From positions 138,914-202,913 of the forward strand of contig NZ_CDDA01000005.1 of the NCBI RefSeq assembly GCF_000819745.1: DNA of 64,000 bases, in the 5' to 3' direction. The notes beneath the pieces were generated by a model that was not told the DNA's origin, searched no databases, and was given only the letters and a program-made list of their open reading frames with translations. This DNA is from Aeromonas bestiarum (GTDB taxonomy: Bacteria; Pseudomonadota; Gammaproteobacteria; Enterobacterales; Aeromonadaceae). Positions 7,198 through 14,974 of the stretch are shown piece by piece (position 1 is the stretch's first letter; each line of letters begins with the position of its first letter). The translations under genes and the position numbers were made by a program.

Positions 7198-8540
7198 TCC
7201 GGCTCAGGGCTGAGGCGACGCAACAGCCCTGCTTCCAGCAGCATGCTGGCCAGTGGCGCCACCCGCCAGAAAGGCACCTTGATGGTCTCGGCGATCTCGA
7301 ACAGGGTCAGCTGGCCATCGCTGTAGGCCAGCAGATTCATCATCTCCCTCACCTGCCAACCGGAATAGCGGGTCGACAGATCCGGATAGAGACCCCGTTT
7401 GCCCAGCTGGGGCTCTCCCAACACTGTCACCTCGCAACGCTCATCCAGTTCCAGACACTCGATGGCCCGACGCAGCGCCAGGAAGCCGCCCGCCAGACCA
7501 GCCGGGGTCACCAGCGAGAGATCATCCAGCGAGGTGTGGTACTCGGCATAGCAGCCATATTTGCTGCGCATCAGGGTAGTGACCGGCAGATCTATGCCGG
7601 GGGCGCACAGCTGACGTTCGTTGGAGCCTCGCTCCAGGAAGCTGTAAGCCTTGTAACCCGGCGCCAGGTGGCCCAGCACATGACGGCCGATGCGATCGGC
7701 CAGGCTGTTGCCCTGGCGTGAGGGCAGGAAGGAGTAGCTGCGCTCATCGCCAAGACAGGTCAAATTGAACCCGGCCAGGGTGCGCCGCTTGAGGTGATCC
7801 AGATGGCGGGAGAGATAGACGATGGCCCCCAGGGTTTCGGGCACCAGCATCAATCGATAGCTGTAACGGCGCTTTGGCAGGGAGGCGAGCCAGGCCATCA
7901 GGAAGACACCGACACAGGGGCCTGACAGCTCGTTGTTGGCCATGGAGGGGTGACAGGTGTAGCTGGACAGCAGTATCTCCTGCTCGCTCTCTCCAGGCAG
8001 CACCCAATCGCCATAGGTGAGCGAGCCGGGCGCCAGGCTGGCATCGATCACTACCTCATAATCCCCCTCCGGCAGCGCCTCGCGCACCCTGTGTGGCAGG
8101 CAGAAGCCCCAGCGACGCTTGTAATAAGAGGTGACATAGGGAATGGCATCCGGCATGTCAGGCAGGGAGTGCAGATGGGGCTGCAGTTCGGCCAGCGAGA
8201 GGGTGCAGCGCACCGGCTCCGAATAGCCCACCAGATGCAGGTTGTGATCCTTGAAATCCACCACCTTGCAGCCATCCGGCCCCACTATGTAGGCCTGCTG
8301 TACGTTCCACTCATCGGGCACAGTCCAGTCGAAACATTCGGTGCCGCTGGCCACCTCCCGGATCTGCAGATCAGGCAGACAGTGCTGGCGCATCAGGGCC
8401 AGAGTCTGGCGCACGCCATCACCGGTCAGGCTGCGGTTGAGGGGGAACAGCAGGGTCAGCAGGCGATGCAGCTGCTCGCCGATCTGCGCCTGGTCATCCC
8501 AGTCTATGGGCAGATAGTCGCTCTTGTGAGGAGAACTCAT
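7179..8540 (-). CDS. DUF4910 aminopeptidase-like protein
   Basis: 453 residues matching the DUF4910/DUF2172 proteins often found in polysaccharide and glycosylation clusters. Visible family motifs are 'FPLNRSLTGDGVRQTL' near the N-terminus, 'TCHPSMANNELSG' in the middle, 'PETLGAIVYLS', 'RGSNERQ' and 'YHTSLDD', with a winged-helix-like C-terminus. The fold is that of M28 zinc aminopeptidases. Relatives as I remember them read CHPS-x-AND-N-LSG; here the Asp position carries Asn and the following Asn is Glu, so one metal ligand may be altered. It is the last gene of the FkbH operon, overlapping the VOC gene by 4 bp. The substrate is unknown; amide hydrolysis on an acylated sugar is possible. Confidence 0.72.
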   Translation of the reverse strand: MSSPHKSDYLPIDWDDQAQIGEQLHRLLTLLFPLNRSLTGDGVRQTLALMRQHCLPDLQIREVASGTECFDWTVPDEWNVQQAYIVGPDGCKVVDFKDHNLHLVGYSEPVRCTLSLAELQPHLHSLPDMPDAIPYVTSYYKRRWGFCLPHRVREALPEGDYEVVIDASLAPGSLTYGDWVLPGESEQEILLSSYTCHPSMANNELSGPCVGVFLMAWLASLPKRRYSYRLMLVPETLGAIVYLSRHLDHLKRRTLAGFNLTCLGDERSYSFLPSRQGNSLADRIGRHVLGHLAPGYKAYSFLERGSNERQLCAPGIDLPVTTLMRSKYGCYAEYHTSLDDLSLVTPAGLAGGFLALRRAIECLELDERCEVTVLGEPQLGKRGLYPDLSTRYSGWQVREMMNLLAYSDGQLTLFEIAETIKVPFWRVAPLASMLLEAGLLRRLSPEPDYSITR

Positions 8541-8941
8541 ATGACAGGTGCCTCGATCAACTCGACTATATGGCCAAGGGGGCTCAGGAAAAACTGGACG
8601 TGGGCACCGCCGAAGGCGATGGCCGGCTGGCTGGGGCCGAGGGGAAGGTGACGCTGATCCCGCAGTCTGGCGGCACTCTCAGCGAGGCAGGGCACCCGAT
8701 AGGCCAGATGATTGATGACGTTGCGCCGGGTCTTGAGCACCTGGGTCACAGGACTATCCTCTGTCGCCGGCGCCACCAGCTCGTAGCAAAGTCCGCCCTC
8801 ATCGTGCACGAACTGCACCCATACCTTCTGCAACGGATCTTCCACCGCCACCGAGAAGCGGCTCAGCCCCAACACCTCCCGGCAATAGGCCTCACCGCTG
8901 GCGAGATCCGGCACCACCAGACCTATGTGGTCAAATTGCAT
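8537..8941 (-). CDS. VOC (glyoxalase/epimerase) superfamily protein
   Basis: 134 residues with the paired beta-alpha-beta-beta-beta modules of the vicinal-oxygen-chelate fold: 'FDHIGLVVPDLASGEAYCREVLGL' is a classic first module with a metal-ligand histidine at residue 5, and 'INHLAYRVPCLAESAARL' starts the second. The ending 'FFLSPLGHIVELIE' contains the usual terminal Glu ligand. It resembles methylmalonyl-CoA epimerases more than GloA. In this operon it may epimerise or rearrange a carrier-bound hydroxyacyl unit; that is inference. Start and stop both overlap the neighbouring genes (11 bp and 4 bp). Confidence 0.75.
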   Translation of the reverse strand: MQFDHIGLVVPDLASGEAYCREVLGLSRFSVAVEDPLQKVWVQFVHDEGGLCYELVAPATEDSPVTQVLKTRRNVINHLAYRVPCLAESAARLRDQRHLPLGPSQPAIAFGGAHVQFFLSPLGHIVELIEAPVI

Positions 8942-9695
8942 GAGATGCTCCTCCTGCCCGGATCAGGGCGTATGGCGCCGTCGCCACCAGCTCACTGGCG
9001 GCCAGGATGAAATCGCGGCAGGACACGGCCCAGACCGGCACTCGCTGGCACAGGGTCTGATGCCAGGCGCTTCTTTCCTGCAGCAAGGCCACCAGCCGGG
9101 AGAGGTCGATCTCGCTGGCCAGCGCCAGGTCCCGCACATAGTAGTCGGCCTGCCAGTCGCGCAAGGCGCCGGCAACGCACACCTGTCCCTCGAACAGTTT
9201 GTGATAGCGATAAGGCACGGCCAGCCGTTGCTCCACATAGTGGGTGAAGGTGATCCTGTCCGGATGACAGCCCAATCCCAGCAACCAGCCATCCTGCTCC
9301 GCCAGCCAGCCAAACGGGCTCTCCTGACCGAAGCAGTCGTGACACTCACGGGCCGCCAGCTCGGCCCCGTGGGGGCCGCTGATGGCCACGCTGAAGATGG
9401 GATCCCGCGTGCGGGTCACACCGTCACGCTGCCTGAACACCTCCGTCATCAGCCCCACCTTGCTCGGGGTGATGGCCGGGTCGAAACACTCGCCCGCCAT
9501 GGGGCTGTAGGTGAAGGTTGGCACCAGCAGATCACCCGCCAGCCACTGCTCCAGGTGCATCCAGAAGGCGGCTATCCCCTGGGCATTGCCCATGCCGGCA
9601 AACTGGGCCACCACCATGGCGTCCGAGTGCACCATAAGGGCGCTGCCTCTGGGGATCCCCAGCTCGGTCAGCGCCTGCTCGAGTGCCTGTTTCAC
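8931..9695 (-). CDS. AAC(3)-like N-acyltransferase
   Basis: 254 residues from a GTG at 9695 that overlaps the carrier-protein stop (GTGA). A further upstream start would add 46 residues read out of the carrier-protein gene and is not credible. The protein has the pattern of the aminoglycoside 3-N-acetyltransferase fold: 'GSALMVHSDAMVV', 'LLVPTFTYSP', 'THDPIFS'-like 'TRTRDPIFSVAISGP', and 'GLGCHPDRITFTHYVE'. Members in polysaccharide loci acylate amino sugars rather than antibiotics. Next to FkbH and an acyl carrier protein, it is the best candidate to move the carrier-bound acyl group onto an amino sugar. An antibiotic-resistance role is unlikely. Confidence 0.78.
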   Translation of the reverse strand: MKQALEQALTELGIPRGSALMVHSDAMVVAQFAGMGNAQGIAAFWMHLEQWLAGDLLVPTFTYSPMAGECFDPAITPSKVGLMTEVFRQRDGVTRTRDPIFSVAISGPHGAELAARECHDCFGQESPFGWLAEQDGWLLGLGCHPDRITFTHYVEQRLAVPYRYHKLFEGQVCVAGALRDWQADYYVRDLALASEIDLSRLVALLQERSAWHQTLCQRVPVWAVSCRDFILAASELVATAPYALIRAGGASHAI

Positions 9696-9928
9696 ACGGC
9701 AACCCCTTTGCGCAGCAGGGCTTGCTGGATGTCGGCCAGACTCTTCAACTCGGCCAACTCGTGCGGCTCGAACCGCACGGCAAAGTGCTGTTCGATGAGC
9801 AGCAGCAGATTGAAGTGACCCAGGGAGTCCCACTCGGGAAAACTGCCGAGACCGAGGATGGCCTGCTCGTTGATGCTGGCCTGTGGAAATTGCTGGCGAA
9901 CCAGCGCGATGAGGTCATTCATTGGCAT
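9692..9928 (-). CDS. Acyl carrier protein (second in the island)
   Basis: 78 residues, carrier-protein sized and acidic, with the phosphopantetheine serine in 'EWDSLGHFN' (Ser35). The same WDS motif appears in the carrier at 980-1213, and both differ from AcpP. The gene overlaps FkbH by 14 bp and the AAC(3)-like gene by 4 bp. FkbH-type enzymes load a glyceryl group from 1,3-bisphosphoglycerate onto a partner carrier protein, and this is the obvious partner here. Confidence 0.88.
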   Translation of the reverse strand: MPMNDLIALVRQQFPQASINEQAILGLGSFPEWDSLGHFNLLLLIEQHFAVRFEPHELAELKSLADIQQALLRKGVAV

Positions 9929-11597
9929 AAAACTCCAGAAACGGGAGAGAAAGGGAGGGGAGATCCAGGCAGAGGAACATCTCGTCCACCAGCGGCGTCA
10001 ATCCCACTGGAGTGGTTATCGGCCGGGTCGGCAGGGTCACCAGAAAATCCCGCGCCGGCTGGTTGCGATCCGTGGGCACCAGGCTTATCACCAGTTGGTC
10101 AACGCCTTTTGCCATCAGTCGGGCAGCCAGTTGCGCGAGCAGCCAGTATTCGAAACCTCGCCCCAGCACCCGACAGCTGATGGCCAGGGTATCCAGCAGC
10201 GCCTTTCCCCCATCGAGTGGGCGCACCACCAACAGGGCCGTCATGCCGTGATCGGCAAACGTGTCTTGCAGTGATGCCAGCCAGACCTCGCCCTGCGTAC
10301 TGGCAAGCTGTGCCAGTTCACCCGCCTGATAACGCCGGGCGGAGAGATTGAACTGGTTGGTCTTCTGGCTCAGCTGCTCGGCCCGCAGCTGATTGCTCTG
10401 GGTGAGCGGTTGCCAGCTCGCTCGTAGCCCCAACTGTTGCAAGAAGGCGTGTTCGTCGCCCAGTTGCTGGCGCACCGCATTCGCCTCTGCCTGTGCCAGA
10501 TAGGAGCCCTGGCGCAAGCTGTCATCATGGCTCTGGTGGCGGCTCTGCAGCTCGGCGAGCGTCATCAATGCATCAGGCCAGCCCCAAAGCTCGACGGGGG
10601 GCGTGATGACGGTAACCTCGGGACAATTGGCACGCACCTCGGCACGCTCCAGCTCGCTGTCATCCCAGAACACCAGACTGTCCAGCCCCACATTGAGCCG
10701 CGCAGCCAGGCGCCGCAGGCCGGCGGACTTGGGCACCCAGCCAATCTCGGCCGCGGCTATGTGCCGGCGCTCAAGCACCATGCCCTGGTGCTGATCGAAC
10801 AGCCGCCACACATCGTCGGCCAGATTCTTGGAACAGAGCGCCAATATGACGCCCTGCCCGTGCCAGTAGCAGGCGGCCTGCTGGAAAGCCTGATAGAGAC
10901 GCCCCACCCCATCCTGCCCCAGCAGGACGCCCCCCACGCCATCTTCACCGACCACGCCTCCCCACAGGGTATTGTCGCAATCGAGCACCAGCACCTTGTG
11001 AGCTGGCCTGTGCAACCGCTGCAGCAAGGGGGCAATCCACTGTGCCAGACTGGCCAACCCGGCCATGGAGAAGGGGCAGGACATCAGGTAGTGATTGCGG
11101 TTGTCGAAACAGTGGTGGCGACCCTGCTGTTGCAACCAGAGCGGCAAATGCAGGTCATCCAAACCGGAATACTGCTGCCGCAAATGGGCAAGCTGACGCT
11201 CAAATTCACCGGCCAGACAGGCAAGCGCGGAGGGCGCAGCGCCAAATACGGAGGCAGGGGAACGGCTGCAGACCCCGACCAGCAGATGGTCCTGCGGCCG
11301 ACGCTGCAGACGCTGTTGCAGGGGCTGGCAGAGTGATGCGACGAAGGCGGCCACGGCCAGCTGCTGCGCCTCTTGTGCCAAACCGCTCCACCTGACCAGC
11401 GTCTGTGCCGGCACCAGATCTTCCCACAGCCAGATGATGATGTGAGTCTGGGCGGCGCTCTCTTCGGCTGGAGTCATCAGGGTTTGCAGCCACTGACCAT
11501 GGGGTGCGACCTGCACCTCGCCGTGGGCAGCCAGCGACCGCCAGGCTAGGTTGCCCGGCATCAAGAATGAACTGCCACTGAGATGAATCGTCGTCAT
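9915..11597 (-). CDS. FkbH-like HAD-IIIC phosphatase/acyltransferase
   Basis: 560 residues, the length of full FkbH-like proteins. A HAD-type DxDxT motif, 'VLDCDNTLWGG', places the nucleophile at Asp206, followed by 'WGGVVGEDG'. The C-terminal third has the family's 'TNQFNLSARRY' and 'FADHGMTALL'. FkbH enzymes dephosphorylate 1,3-bisphosphoglycerate while forming glyceryl-S-carrier protein. The ATG at 11597 follows a strong GGGGGAAG site, making this the first gene of the leftward five-gene operon ending at 7179. The upstream ~95 bp contains an A/T-rich stretch but no promoter I would defend. It probably supplies a three-carbon acyl unit for glycan decoration. Confidence 0.85.
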   Translation of the reverse strand: MTTIHLSGSSFLMPGNLAWRSLAAHGEVQVAPHGQWLQTLMTPAEESAAQTHIIIWLWEDLVPAQTLVRWSGLAQEAQQLAVAAFVASLCQPLQQRLQRRPQDHLLVGVCSRSPASVFGAAPSALACLAGEFERQLAHLRQQYSGLDDLHLPLWLQQQGRHHCFDNRNHYLMSCPFSMAGLASLAQWIAPLLQRLHRPAHKVLVLDCDNTLWGGVVGEDGVGGVLLGQDGVGRLYQAFQQAACYWHGQGVILALCSKNLADDVWRLFDQHQGMVLERRHIAAAEIGWVPKSAGLRRLAARLNVGLDSLVFWDDSELERAEVRANCPEVTVITPPVELWGWPDALMTLAELQSRHQSHDDSLRQGSYLAQAEANAVRQQLGDEHAFLQQLGLRASWQPLTQSNQLRAEQLSQKTNQFNLSARRYQAGELAQLASTQGEVWLASLQDTFADHGMTALLVVRPLDGGKALLDTLAISCRVLGRGFEYWLLAQLAARLMAKGVDQLVISLVPTDRNQPARDFLVTLPTRPITTPVGLTPLVDEMFLCLDLPSLSLPFLEFYANE

Positions 11598-11696
11598 GAC
11601 TTCCCCCGCTCCGCTATCGGCGCCATCCAGATTGCAACGGCATGGCTGGATCGTCTTTTATCTTTCAGAAAAATAAAAGTATTTTCAGCCACTTGG

Positions 11697-12230
11697 TCAG
11701 TAATTGATGCTGACGTAGGGCACTTCTTCCACCTGCCACAACTGCTTGAGGTAGACGGTCAGCACGAAGAAGAAGTTGGCAAGCAGGTTGGCGAAGCGAT
11801 AGAGGATGGGATCGAAGCGCACCCCGCTCTCCTCAAGGCGCACCAGCAGCCGCACCACCTTCTTGCTGCCGCAGCGGCACAGGTGCAGGGTGGGAATGGG
11901 CTGGGGCCCCTGGGGCAGCACGAAACCCGTGACCCGGCCGCGGCTCGCCTCGTTGTAGTGATCGTAACGCTCCTTCAACCACGCCAGATCCTCGTCGAAG
12001 ATACCCAGCTTGCCACGTACCGAGCCGTTGAGGTTGTAAATGAGCCGCTGCAGGGCCCCCAGATCGGCCACCACCTCCCGGGTTCCCTCTGCGTGTGGCA
12101 ACTGGGCGAGCACGGCCCCCACCTGACAGCAGAGCTCGTCGGTGGCGATCTCGTAATCACACTGGAACTGGGTTTCGAAGATGAAGGGGTAGCAGAGCTC
12201 GCGCTTGTCTCTGGGCTTCTTGGGGTTCAT
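11697..12230 (-). CDS. Cobalamin adenosyltransferase-like (PduO-fold) protein
   Basis: 177 residues. The C-terminal two-thirds resemble ATP:cob(I)alamin adenosyltransferases: 'RLIYNLNGSVRGKLG', then 'TGFVLPQGPQPIPTLHLCRCGSKK' split at residues ~101-124 (where PduO has 'FVLPGG...LHxARxxCRRAER'), and a terminal 'FANLLANFFFVLTVYLKQ'. The N-terminal ATP-binding motif of PduO (KxGDxG type) is missing; the first 25 residues are instead 'NPKKPRDKRELCYPFIFE...'. It may be a divergent adenosyltransferase or a relative that has lost activity. It stands alone, with no cobalamin gene nearby. The ATG at 12230 has no clear ribosome-binding site. Confidence 0.6.
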   Translation of the reverse strand: MNPKKPRDKRELCYPFIFETQFQCDYEIATDELCCQVGAVLAQLPHAEGTREVVADLGALQRLIYNLNGSVRGKLGIFDEDLAWLKERYDHYNEASRGRVTGFVLPQGPQPIPTLHLCRCGSKKVVRLLVRLEESGVRFDPILYRFANLLANFFFVLTVYLKQLWQVEEVPYVSINY

Positions 12231-12257
12231 AAGGTAGCCGGATTGGGAAAAGAGCCA

Positions 12258-12287
12258 GTTTGCCAGCCCCCGGGGGAGCTGGCAAAC
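12258..12287 (-). terminator. Rho-independent terminator after the DUF5610 gene
   Basis: A perfect 10-bp stem (GTTTGCCAGC/GCTGGCAAAC) encloses a short G/C loop. Read leftwards it is followed, after a few bases, by CTCTTTT. It sits just downstream of the leftward DUF5610 gene and upstream of the adenosyltransferase-like gene. Confidence 0.6.
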
Positions 12288-12320
12288 GGCAGCTTATGGC
12301 TTGAGCCGGGCGATGCCGAC

Positions 12321-13463
12321 TCAGACGCTCTTGCTGGCAGGCTCGGTCGCAGGCTGGAACTGGTCTATCATTCGCAGCGCCTCCAGCATCCGCTGGTTGA
12401 AGCTGGTGAAGCTGTTGACCTGAGCCGGTTCGCTCTGGCCGCGGGCCGCCAGCACCGCAGGGGTCAGCGCCTGCTGCTGCGATTCCGGCAGCAGGGCATC
12501 CGCCTGTTGCTGCACCTGATCCAGCTTGGGCAGATAGTCCGCCAGCGGCTTGAGGAGATCCTGCAGCGAGTGGGCTCCCTGGTAGGTCTGGCTCAGCTTG
12601 ACGCTCTGCTTGAGCTTGAGGGAGTAGGAGGCGAGCTGGCTGTCATCCAGTTGCAGGTCACCCGCCTTCTTCAGCAGATCCTCGAAGTTGCCGGAGAAGA
12701 AATTCCCCGCCAGATCGTCGATCCCCTTGACCAGCTTGCCGATGGAATCCATCTCCTCGCTGCTGAGATCCCCCTCCAGCGAGAAGCTGAAGCTCTGGCT
12801 CGACTTGAGGCTGAACTGGCTGCCGCTGTCATCTTTCTGGGACTTGGTCTGCCAGCTGTCATTGAAGCGCAGCACCACCTTGTCGCCATCCTTGGTCTGG
12901 ATCTCCAGCGAGCCCTGCTGGCGACTGGCCATCTCGGCCTGCCCCATGTCGGTGGAGGAGACCTTGCCGAAGAACTCCTTCTCGAACTCGTCGAGCCCCT
13001 TCTGGATCAGCTTGTAGCTCTGATCGATACCGGTCTTGATGTCTTCGTTATCGGTGGCCCACTTGCCCAGCTGCTTCCTGGCGTCGCCGAAGCCCTTGTC
13101 CACCCCCTTGCGGGCCTGCTCCATCATGCCGGTCAGGTCGTCGTCGGACTTGCCGTCCGCACGGGCGGCGCCCAGCCGTCCGGTGACGAACTGCAGCACG
13201 TTGTCGGCTACCGACTGGAAGTCGAACAGGGTCTCCGGGGTTATCTCCTCGGGTTCCTGTGCCTTGGGTGCCTGATAACCCTGACCGTTTATCTCCAGCG
13301 CAAACTGCAACGCCTGCTGCACCAGCACCTGAGCCCACTTGGGCGGCTTGTGCAGGGAGACTTCCTCTGCGCTGCTGATCTGCTTCTCTTGTGCCTGTTG
13401 GGGTGCCTTGGGCGAAACGCCCACTCCCTTGGATTGGGCTGAGCCCACGCCGTCGATTTGCAT
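12321..13463 (-). CDS. DUF5610-type hypothetical protein
   Basis: 380 residues from the ATG at 13463, which is preceded by GGGAGGA at ideal spacing; an in-frame ATG at 13481 lies upstream of that site. The protein is hydrophilic, with no signal peptide or membrane segment. It is rich in Lys, Gln, Asp and Ser, with a region '[20 protein letters not shown]' near 190-209 and helical, Gln-rich flanks. The arrangement matches DUF5610 proteins of Aeromonas and Shewanella, whose function is unknown. It is a single-gene unit between two terminators or promoters and diverges from trmA. The calcium-loop protein at 23035-24108 has a comparable layout and may be functionally related; this is only a visual impression. 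Confidence 0.6.
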   Translation of the reverse strand: MQIDGVGSAQSKGVGVSPKAPQQAQEKQISSAEEVSLHKPPKWAQVLVQQALQFALEINGQGYQAPKAQEPEEITPETLFDFQSVADNVLQFVTGRLGAARADGKSDDDLTGMMEQARKGVDKGFGDARKQLGKWATDNEDIKTGIDQSYKLIQKGLDEFEKEFFGKVSSTDMGQAEMASRQQGSLEIQTKDGDKVVLRFNDSWQTKSQKDDSGSQFSLKSSQSFSFSLEGDLSSEEMDSIGKLVKGIDDLAGNFFSGNFEDLLKKAGDLQLDDSQLASYSLKLKQSVKLSQTYQGAHSLQDLLKPLADYLPKLDQVQQQADALLPESQQQALTPAVLAARGQSEPAQVNSFTSFNQRMLEALRMIDQFQPATEPASKSV

Positions 13464-13634
13464 AATGTGTCCTCCCACCATGCCTGTAGATCAGGTATCG
13501 GCCTGACTGAACACTTCTTGACCACAAAATACTGGACAATCTGCAACGGCCTTTTAAAATCCACACCCTTTGGGTGGCCCGTTGCCTTCCCCCGATTTCG
13601 ACCCGGCCCTGCCGGTGTGCATGTGAGGTATATC

Positions 13635-14768
13635 ATGACCCAAATCCAGCAAGCTGGCGCCGACTCCCAGGCCCTGCGGACTCCCGCCGACTACCAGGCC
13701 CAGCTCGACGAGAAGCGCGAGCGCCTCAACGGGCTGTTCGCCGACTTCACCCTGCCTGCGCTGGAAGTGCACGCCTCCCCCGCCGAACACTACCGGATGC
13801 GCGCCGAGTTCCGCATCTGGCACGAGGGGGATGACCTGTTCCACTGCATGTATGCGCCTGCCACCAAGGAAATCATCCGGGTCGACCAGTTCCCCACCGC
13901 CAGCCGCCTCATCAACCAGCTGATGCCGGTGCTGCTGGAGGGGCTGCGCCCGCACCCCGTGCTGCGTCGCAAGCTGTTCCAGATAGACTACCTCTCCACC
14001 CAGTCCGGCCAGATCTGCGTCAGCCTGCTCTACCATCGCAAGCTCGAAAGCGAGTGGCAGCAAGCCGCCGAGGCACTGCAGGCCGACCTGCGGGCCCAGG
14101 GGTTCGAGCTGCAACTGATTGGCCGCGCCCACAAGCAGAAGATCTGCCTGGGGGATGAGTTTGTCATCGAGCGGCTGACGGTGCAGGGTCGCGAGCTGCT
14201 CTACAAGCAGGTGGAGAACAGCTTCACCCAGCCCAATGCCGCCATCAACGAGCAGATGCTGGGCTGGGCGCTGGACGTGACCAAAGGCAGCGAGGGTGAC
14301 CTGCTGGAGCTCTACTGCGGCAACGGCAACTTCTCCATCGCCCTGGCCCAGAATTTCCGCAAGGTGCTGGCCACCGAGATCGCCAAGCCGAGCGTGGACT
14401 CAGCCCAGTTCAACATCGCCGCCAATGGCGTCGACAACCTGATCATACTGCGCATGTCGGCCGAGGAGTTCACCATGGCGATGCGCGGCGAGCGGGAGTT
14501 CAACCGCCTCAAGGGGGTCGATCTGGGCGCCTACCAGTGCAACACCATCTTCGTCGACCCGCCCCGCGCCGGTCTCGACGACGCCACAGTCCGGCTGGTA
14601 CAGGAGTACGACAACATCCTCTACATCTCCTGCAACCCAGAGACACTGCAGGCCAACATGGCCGTACTGGGCGAAACCCACGAGATCGCCCGCTTCGCCC
14701 TGTTCGATCAGTTCCCCTGGACCCACCATATGGAAGCCGGGGTCTATCTGAAGCGCAAGGCCGGCTAA
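13635..14768 (+). CDS. trmA: tRNA (uracil-5-)-methyltransferase TrmA
   Basis: 377 residues from the ATG at 13635, preceded by GAGG; longer upstream frames lack a ribosome-binding site and extend into the promoter region. Strong likeness to E. coli TrmA throughout: '[16 protein letters not shown]', '[16 protein letters not shown]' (SAM-binding motif), 'VDPPRAGLD', the catalytic cysteine in 'YISCNPETL', and the end '[18 protein letters not shown]'. TrmA makes m5U54 in the T-loop of tRNA. It is transcribed alone and followed by a partial duplicate of its own 3' end and then a terminator. Confidence 0.96.
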   Translation: MTQIQQAGADSQALRTPADYQAQLDEKRERLNGLFADFTLPALEVHASPAEHYRMRAEFRIWHEGDDLFHCMYAPATKEIIRVDQFPTASRLINQLMPVLLEGLRPHPVLRRKLFQIDYLSTQSGQICVSLLYHRKLESEWQQAAEALQADLRAQGFELQLIGRAHKQKICLGDEFVIERLTVQGRELLYKQVENSFTQPNAAINEQMLGWALDVTKGSEGDLLELYCGNGNFSIALAQNFRKVLATEIAKPSVDSAQFNIAANGVDNLIILRMSAEEFTMAMRGEREFNRLKGVDLGAYQCNTIFVDPPRAGLDDATVRLVQEYDNILYISCNPETLQANMAVLGETHEIARFALFDQFPWTHHMEAGVYLKRKAG

Positions 14769-14773
14769 TCCGG

Positions 14774-14836
14774 CCAACTCCCCGGGCCCATCACATGGAA
14801 ACCGGGGGGGGTTATTTGAGACGTCAAGCAGGCTGA
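14774..14836 (+). pseudogene. Remnant copy of the trmA 3' end
   Basis: Directly behind trmA, the frame 14786-14836 reads AHHMETGGGYLRRQAG-stop, closely parallel to the trmA ending [19 protein letters not shown]. Nucleotide similarity continues to the left (CAACTCCCC against CAGTTCCCC) across a one-base deletion. It is a relic of a second trmA terminus, with many silent-type differences, as if an incoming allele had been inserted ahead of the tail of an older one. Confidence 0.7.
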
Positions 14837-14866
14837 ATTCGAGCCGTCTCCACGACCAGAATGACG

Positions 14867-14892
14867 ACAGGGCCCGCGGGCCCTGTTTGATT
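14867..14892 (+). terminator. Rho-independent terminator after trmA
   Basis: A perfect G/C-rich inverted repeat (ACAGGGCCCG/CGGGCCCTGT, 14867-14886) is followed by TTGATTATTT. It terminates the trmA transcript ahead of rstA. Confidence 0.8.
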
Positions 14893-14974
14893 ATTTATCC
14901 CAGTGCACGCCGGGCTGGGAGCCGTTATGCTGGCGGCACGCGCATCCGCGCCACAGCCTGGGTGTCATGCCACA

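Noticed and set aside
8931..9833. AAC(3)-like gene as an aminoglycoside resistance determinant
   Set aside because: It is embedded, with overlapping reading frames, in a glycan operon with FkbH and a carrier protein; the family includes many sugar acyltransferases.
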